A stretch of DNA of 47,572 nucleotides from Stenocarpella maydis (Eukaryota; Ascomycota; Sordariomycetes; Diaporthales; Diaporthaceae), in NCBI GenBank assembly GCA_002270565.1, contig NQMI01000152.1, forward strand, positions 28,209-75,780, given 5' to 3'. Under the pieces are notes generated by a model. It was not told the DNA's origin. It saw nothing but the letters and a program-made list of their open reading frames with translations, and made no database searches. Shown in pieces: positions 41,592 to 47,572 of the stretch. Made by a program: the position numbers and the translations under genes. Each line of letters opens with the position of its first letter. Within the stretch, counting starts at the first letter, position 1.

Positions 41592-43390
41592 ATGTTCAGC
41601 CGCGTCATCCTGCGCCGGAATGACCCGGCCAGCGGCCGGTCCTCGCCCGACGACATCGAGAACCAACCCCTCTCGCCCCGGGGCGACGGCCCTGACGAGA
41701 CCGAGCCCGAGATGACAGAGCGGCAGCAGGGCGGTTTCTCACGACTAGGCATCCGGCGGCCAAGCGTGCCCTCAAGGTTCAGGTTGTCAAGCAGCACGCG
41801 GGCAACGAGCTCAAACGGGACGGCATGGCCTGGCGCGCGGACCTCCCGAGCCTCCTGGTCGAGTACCCACCCAGCCCCGAGGCCGACCAGCAGCCACTAC
41901 CCCGATGAGGAAGATGATGAAGACCTGGAGAGGCAAACCCGCCCGAGGGACTCGACGCTCCCGTCCAGGTATAGCATCATTGTGGATCTACCGAGCACGA
42001 GGCTGCACCTCCCTATGCTCCAGAGGACGTGGACACAGGGGTCCAACGGCCCACCCACGTCGGGGCCACTCCTCCACGAGATCCACCCGGCCTTGCGTCC
42101 GTCTCCAGAAGAGGTCTGCAGGCCAACCGAGCCACCGATGCCGACCATCACGGTCACCGAGCCCGCACCTGTCGCGCGGCCGGCTGGCGCGACGTGGGCC
42201 AGCTGTTTGGCGAGGTTGGAAGAACGCGTGGCGGCAACGGATTTCACGGCCCGGACCCGGCGGAGTCGAGCCTTGCCGAGCTGGCAGGTGACGGGCGGCG
42301 GCGGAGAAGACGCCACAGAGAACGCAGCGGGAGTGACCGGGGCAGGAGGCACCGGGATCGTCTGGAGGTGCCCGGTAGCTCTCAGGGTGGCAGTTCTGAG
42401 GGCAGTGAGAGGCAGAGGAGGAGGAGACGGCGGGGCCGGGATGTTGATGACGGGGATGGTGAAAGCGACCGACCTCACCCCAAGCATTTCCTCTTCTGCT
42501 TTCCCTGGATCAAGAGCCGGCAGGTTCGGTCCCGGATTCTGCAGTGCTTTGTCTCGGGCACATTCCTGGTGTGCCTGCTCGCAGTCTGTGAGTATTGAAT
42601 TTACCCCCACATGAATCCCCGTACACACAAGACGCCCCAGAGGCACCTCCAACCGTAGCTAACCACTCCGGCTTCAGACCTGGCCCTGTCCCTGACCAGG
42701 AACATCAACAACAGCGAGTTCACGATCCTGCTCATCCTCGTCATCCTCTTCGCCACCATCTTCTTCTGCCAGGGCCTCATCCGCCTGTGCCTGCTCATAA
42801 TGGGGCCGAAGCGCTCCTCTGACGAGCGACGTCGCAACGCCCTGGCGCAGATGTACGGCCCGGGCGGCTACGCGATCCCGCGGCAGCCGATCCGCGTCGT
42901 CCTGGCGCGCGACGAGGAGGCCGCCGGCATCGAGAGCGAGACGACCAAGATGAGCCCGCCGGCGTACGGGCTTTGGAGGGAGAGCGTGGTGAGTACAAAT
43001 ACAGTCTCCCCGTGTTTATATATTTGTATGTGTGTATGTGTAACAGGATATGGTCGGCTAACGGGGCGCGTTCTTTCCCACACTCAGCGTGTCGACCCAA
43101 ACCGCATCTACTGGGAGCGGAACACCGAGGTCCCCGCCGTGCCGGAGGAGCAGCAGCACGAGATGTCGCGCGCCGGCGACGACTCATCCTCCGACGACGC
43201 GGGCACGTCCGGCGACGAGGGCTCCTCGTCGCGCCGGCCCCAGCAGCGCCGGCCCCCGTCGTACGCGTCCGAGGACGGGGTGTCGTACGTCCTCGAGGCG
43301 CAGCCGCGGTCCATCGCGCCCACGGTCGAGGTCCCGCTGCCGGTGCACCCTTCCGAGGCCGGCAGGGCGGCCGCCGCGCCGACTTTCTGA
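41592..43390 (+). CDS. Conserved two-transmembrane protein of unknown function, frameshifted first exon
   Basis: Exons about 41592-42587, 42678-42988 and 43088-43390 (introns 90 and 99 nt, CTAAC branch in the first) encode about 536 aa. It starts MFSRVILRRNDPASGRSSPD and has a long disordered Arg/Pro/Glu-rich part. Then comes KHFLFCFPWIKSR, two membrane spans (CFVSGTFLVCLLAVYLALSL and FTILLILVILFATIFFCQGL), the block YGPGGYAIPRQPIRVVLARD with EEAAGIES, and an acidic/Ser tail. The membrane part and following block look strongly conserved and I believe fungal relatives exist, but no function is known to me. The start frame and membrane frame differ by one base, so exon 1 has at least one indel, probably several between 41780 and 42000. 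This may be sequencing error or real damage. Confidence 0.7.
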
Positions 43391-45467
43391 GTGTCGGACC
43401 AGACCGCCGATGGGTCCGGCCGACCCCACGGGGCCTGCGAATATAAGAGTACGATGGTGAGACGTGCGTTGTGGCCTGAATCTTTGAGGGGCTTTTGTTG
43501 CGTCCGGTAGCATACTCATTGTTTGAAGGGGTTTGCTGTTTTGGCGGCCCCTGCTGCTATCCTACATTTTATTTCTAGCATCGGTGTCTGGAGCGAAAAC
43601 GGTCCATTGGCATTGGCCAGACTTGGGGTTTTTTGTTTTTGATTTCCTGGAGATCGTGGTGGCGGCATGGCATTACAAAACATCCATTGCTCTGCGGATG
43701 TGGTTGGTGGTTTATGGGAGCGCACAAATGGGGGGGGCTAATATAAGACAACGGCGGAAAGACGGCACCTTTCGTGCCTGAGTAGACACCTGACTATGTA
43801 CATTGGCTTCAAGGGCAAACCACGCCAGCTGTTGGCTGGTTTGCATGTATCTCTCGGTGGTCCACGGCGTACACCTCGGGAGACGCTCGCATTTCAAGGT
43901 CGGCACTGTCACATCTGAATCAGCTCAGAGAAGCCTACACTGAGCACCGGCTATTTTACAAGCGAGAAATATATCCGCAGAAGTCACATTACCACCCACC
44001 ATGTCCATTTCTGCTTACTCTGCCCGGCCCTGGACTGAGCCGGAGCCAATGCTCGAAGCTATTCACATTGGCGGCCGCGAGGCCACGCGATTGTCTCTCC
44101 GCGCTTGCACCAGCCTTCTCATGATGTGAGGCTGACGCGATCGCGCCAGGCTGACGGGCCATTCCTGCAGTGGCGCGCGCCCTCGCCTTTTTTCCCTTCT
44201 TTTTTCTCTCACGGGCGCTCGCTGTCTCTCGCCTGGGCCAGGGCGATTCTCCAGGGGAGCAGCACTCCAGACGCGCGGGGTGTATGTTGTGACCCTTGTA
44301 AATGTGGGGAGGAGGGCCATGGCCCCCGCGGGCAAGCCTGGGCAGAGCACTGATGCCTCCGGGGTCTGTCCCCAGGGTGTGATCCTGCAGTGACGATCCT
44401 GCAGCCCGAGTCAGGGCGGAGAGCTAGAGTCAGTCTGACTGCTTTGCTTGACCTGCCGAGAGCGAGCTGCCCGAGACTCGGCTGAGGGTCTGTTGTTCGG
44501 CGCCGCGGGGTGCGGACACGGACACGGGCGGATCGCCGGGCGGGAGGAAGGGCTGGTATGGCTGGCACTGGTGGGCGACATATATCCACCCTCCTTGCTC
44601 TGCAGATATGCGGGTGGCGGAAGTACCACGCAGGGCCACTGTTTATGGATTGCGCTGTTGATGCTGGGGGCATCTGCCGTGCTGGTATAGCCTTTATAGC
44701 CACAGGCATCTCAGGCACGAGATACTTGGGACTAGCCTGGTCTGGTGCTATCCCGGAAGAAGGTCGAGCGGCCTTCCTTGATCCAGTGAGGTGCGTCGGA
44801 TTTGAGTTTGGACCTCTTGTCAAGAGAAGTGCCAGCCAGGAATCCGGCATTCCCATCCCTTGGTTAGGTAGGAATCCAGCCTCATTCCCCGCGAACATAC
44901 AACCTCGAGTGCCAATACCGGCTTAGATGAAGGTGTTGGTCTGTAGGCCCTCGGGATTTGTTCCTGTGGAAACTGAAATGGAGTATCCGGGGTACCTCTA
45001 TCTTCTGCCACCAACCTTGAGGCGCCACCAGCGCACTAGATCTGGCCAACGATCTCAGATAGATGGTGGGCCTGCTTGGAGGGTGTGGATATCTCGCGCC
45101 CCTCGCACGCGCCATGGTTCCCCGTTGGCCTGGAGATGGCTGCCGGTGTCAGCTCCGAACTGCTCGAGTAGATAGACCGCATGCCGTGCCGCTCTAGTAT
45201 AGTACAGCTGCAAGGACGGGGTCCAGGGGCGCTGGAGGCAGCAAACAGGCTGGCCCGGGATCTTGGATTGGAAAGGCTGGAAGGGCTGCGAGAGGCACGG
45301 CACCCAACCAGCCAACCGGATCCCCGTTTGTGCGCTAGGCCCAGTCAACCCAGGCGCACAAGTTCTACCCCCATCTGGGCAAGCAGGGCCGGTTCTTGTG
45401 GTTCTTGTTGTTGTTCGTCGCGGACCCACCGTCCTGGCGAGAACCCAGCAGCCCAGCAGCCCAGCAT
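43391..45467. other. GC-rich DNA without a supported gene
   Basis: The first few hundred bases are probably the 3' UTR of the two-TM gene. Long open stretches occur on both strands at 44209-44926, as expected for GC-rich DNA, but none has a domain or a convincing promoter and splice layout. Confidence 0.4.
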
Positions 45468-45545
45468 CCTTGCCCAGGTTCCTTGCCCAGGTTCCTTGCC
45501 CAGGTTCCTTGCCCAGGTTCCTTGCCCAGGTTCCTTGCCCAGGTT
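45468..45545. repeat. 13-bp x 6 minisatellite
   Basis: Six perfect tandem copies of CCTTGCCCAGGTT fill 45468-45545. All six are identical, which indicates recent expansion or active homogenisation. Confidence 0.97.
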
Positions 45546-47572
45546 CTTCTTCCTCTGCCCACAGGCCCCATTGTTTCTTGCGTATAGGTATCCATCATGT
45601 CGCACCTTCCCTTGTCAGCCCGGCCCTTCTCCTCCCTCCCTCCTCCCCCTCCCTCCATCCTCAGATATCACCGTCTCCCACATACCCGCCCCGGGGAAGA
45701 ATTTCGGATTTTATTTGTTCTCGGTGCGAGTAGGAGAGCTGGAAGTGGTCGTCGCCGTTGGAAAGGGCAAAGGTTGAACACCGTGACGGAGAAGGGCCCG
45801 CTACCCACCTGGTTGCTCGGAACGACAAAAGTTTTTCCCCCGCCGTCCTAATCATCTCGTGAGTATATGGGAGCTTCTTCCCGCCCCTTCACTTGCCTTT
45901 CCCTTGCCCTGCCTGTCTGGCTTGCCTGGACATATCTCTCCTCCCACTGCGAGCGTCAATTCCTGCGACCCCTGCCCGGCGACATACGGCGCTACCGGTT
46001 GCGTATCCCGAGCGAACCTGTTCGAGCTCCCGCCGTGGATGCCCGACAGAACCTCCTGCCGCCTGCTCCGAGACCTTCCGGGTCTGCCGAGGACCCCCGG
46101 CCGCGCGCGTCATCACCAGCATCGCCTATGGACATGGCCGCCTGCAATCCAGACCGATGATTCAACCATGTGGTAAAGCCTGTCTCGGGAGTCAGTGCTC
46201 GGCACGCCGCGTCGTCGAGGATTTGCTACATCTCCTAGCCTCGTTGCATAATGGCCCATTCGATGACAGCATGCGCCGGCACCGCCCTACGACAGACCGT
46301 TGGCCGGGGGTCCACATTCCATCCACACTTGTTGCCATAATTTCTCGCCGCTCCATCTTTTGCGAGCCTGTCCAGCTGGCGCCGATGCCTGGCTTGGGCT
46401 CGACAGTCGACCCGCGTCGCACCAGGCAAAGACATTCCCCCGTGCAAGACATCGACGAGCACACCACCCCCCCCCCCCCCGCGCTCCTACCACTCGACTG
46501 CTGCCGCCGTGTATATGCGGCATGTCATCATGTGGGAGCAGGATCCATTTCTCCAGAAGAGGGTGGAGCCCTTGGCCGGGCAGACAGCAAAAAAGATTTC
46601 ACCCATCAACGTCATTGGTGTCCACCCTGGCGCGGAGGTGAGAGTGGGTTTGGGACGTGCAAGAACGTGGAGAAGAGGGCCCAGCTGTGCCAGAGCTGCT
46701 GGACCGACGCGGAGTGATAAGATGAGAGGTGGGATACAGAGATTGGGTTGGAAGCCCTGGGGCCGGGCGTGCGTCCTCACCGCAGGGTCTCTCGCAAGGG
46801 TCCTCGGCCGTGGGGCTACCGTGTGTGCCGGTACTGTACTCCGTACATGGCGTGTAGTGTATGAGTAGTGTACCTGTGGCAACGGCACGGCGCCAGCAAG
46901 GCTGCAGCAGCGCAGGCAGGACAAGGCGCCGAGTACTCCGTGGCGCGGACGGTGTAACGCGGACGGTGCCCGTGGGCGGCAAGTACCAGGTGGGGACGGA
47001 AATGCGGACCCGGTGGGCCCCACGAGTGCAGATCTTGCCCGGCTCTCAGGACACGGGCGCCCCTCGGTTGTTGTTCGGCGCTACTCGATAGAGTCGATAT
47101 GGGGATGCCATACCGGGGCCCCGGTGTCGAGGGCCCAGATGTTGGTTCTGCTCTGACGGAGACGGCGCAGCACGGGGCTGTCAATGGCTGGAGGGAGTCG
47201 GAATTCTGGAGCGGGCCCGCTTTTTGCATGTCTGGATGCTCCAGGAGGAATGAATGCTGTCCCGGAATAGCCTGACCGGGACAGTGTTGGCTGGCTGTAC
47301 GTAGGTGCGGTCGGGCAGGACAGCCATGTAGTGTAGTAGTGTGCGATAACACCCCCCAGAGGTTACATACACTCAGCAGCAGCTGAGGGAGTCCCGACGG
47401 TGACGTCGTGGCCCACAAGCTGCCAAGGGGCGCCCGTTTGGGCTTCGAGCCAACACGGGCTAACAGGCCTCTCTTCTGGGGTGAGGGTGTCGGCCTGATT
47501 CATGTGAAGATGTGCTGTGCCATGAGGTGCAGAGGCAAGAGGCAAGCGCTTCGGCGTCAGGTTTTTTTTTTT
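45546..47572. other. GC-rich, CT-tract-containing terminal region
   Basis: CT-rich tracts at 45600-45660 and 45880-45950 and a donor-like CGTGAGTATA at about 45853 resemble a fungal promoter or a 5' leader with an intron of a gene lying further right, but no coding exon can be supported. A C16-type run lies at 46466-46480. The sequence ends in a T run of ten bases, a possible contig-end artefact. Confidence 0.4.

Noticed and set aside
44209..44926. Long overlapping ORFs on both strands (229 and 138 codons)
   Set aside because: In GC-rich DNA such ORFs arise by chance. Neither has a domain, splice signals in a sensible order or a promoter.
45867..46717. ORFs of 97 and 274 codons in different plus frames, with a donor-like site at 45853
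   Set aside because: The frames conflict, composition is Pro/Arg/Ala-rich as expected by chance, and no acceptor or following exon could be justified.
1..47572. CRISPR arrays, rRNA or tRNA genes, operons
   Set aside because: None was seen. The tandem arrays lack repeat-spacer structure, and the genes have spliceosomal introns and individual promoters, as expected for a fungal nucleus.

Overview
The window is nuclear DNA of a filamentous ascomycete fungus, most likely a Sordariomycete. The signs are short GT-AG introns of 53-113 nt with CTAAC/CTGAC branch points, a Som1/SomA-type LisH regulator, Fot1-type transposons, and AT-rich blocks whose C-to-T changes in CpA context and in-frame stops look like repeat-induced point mutation (RIP). 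Single N bases at 10387 and 14895 and an 83-N gap at 34263-34345 mark scaffold joins. The DNA ends in a T run.

Positions 1-18330 are an AT-rich transposon graveyard. They hold a minus-strand Ty3/gypsy element (gag, protease, RT, RNase H, integrase; about 2300-8390), a 187-bp tandem repeat (8578-8945), an LTR-type primer binding site (9830), a plus-strand Ty1/copia relic with polypurine tract and 3' LTR (10620-13112), a second copy of that LTR (16025-16716), and a 4.4-kb composite between TA-flanked inverted repeats (13510-17922) carrying a broken Fot1/pogo transposase. A hairpin-rich stretch and an AT microsatellite close the block.

Positions 18440-28275 are a mosaic of single-copy genes, relics and one more transposon: a SnoaL-like pseudogene (18583-19116), a 1929-bp Fot1-class element with perfect 44-bp inverted repeats but a ruined transposase (19440-21368), an intact aldo/keto reductase with a predicted signal peptide (21651-22687), a small tryptophan-rich orphan (24168) and a relic of a serine beta-lactamase-like protein (about 26518-26975).

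Positions 28276-43390 are normal-GC, conserved genome: Som1/SomA/Flo8-type LisH/LUFS transcriptional co-regulator (minus, five exons, 852 aa); Bet3/TRAPPC3, a TRAPP vesicle-tethering subunit (minus, four exons including a 9-nt microexon); the divergently transcribed U5 snRNP 40-kDa WD40 protein (plus, three exons, 352 aa); and a two-transmembrane protein of unknown function (plus) whose first exon needs at least one frameshift correction. The intergenic spaces around Som1 and before the membrane-protein gene are several kb long and rich in simple repeats. From 43391 to the end I find no gene I can support, only a 13-bp x 6 minisatellite and CT-rich leader-like DNA.

There is no operon logic here. 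The functional links are general ones: trafficking (Bet3), splicing (U5-40K) and cAMP/PKA-linked development (Som1). I do not see a clearly new multi-gene system. The strongest unusual signals are the Bet3 microexon, the Fot1 copy whose ends escaped RIP, RIP-type damage in the gene next to the repeat block, and several unexplained structured repeats.
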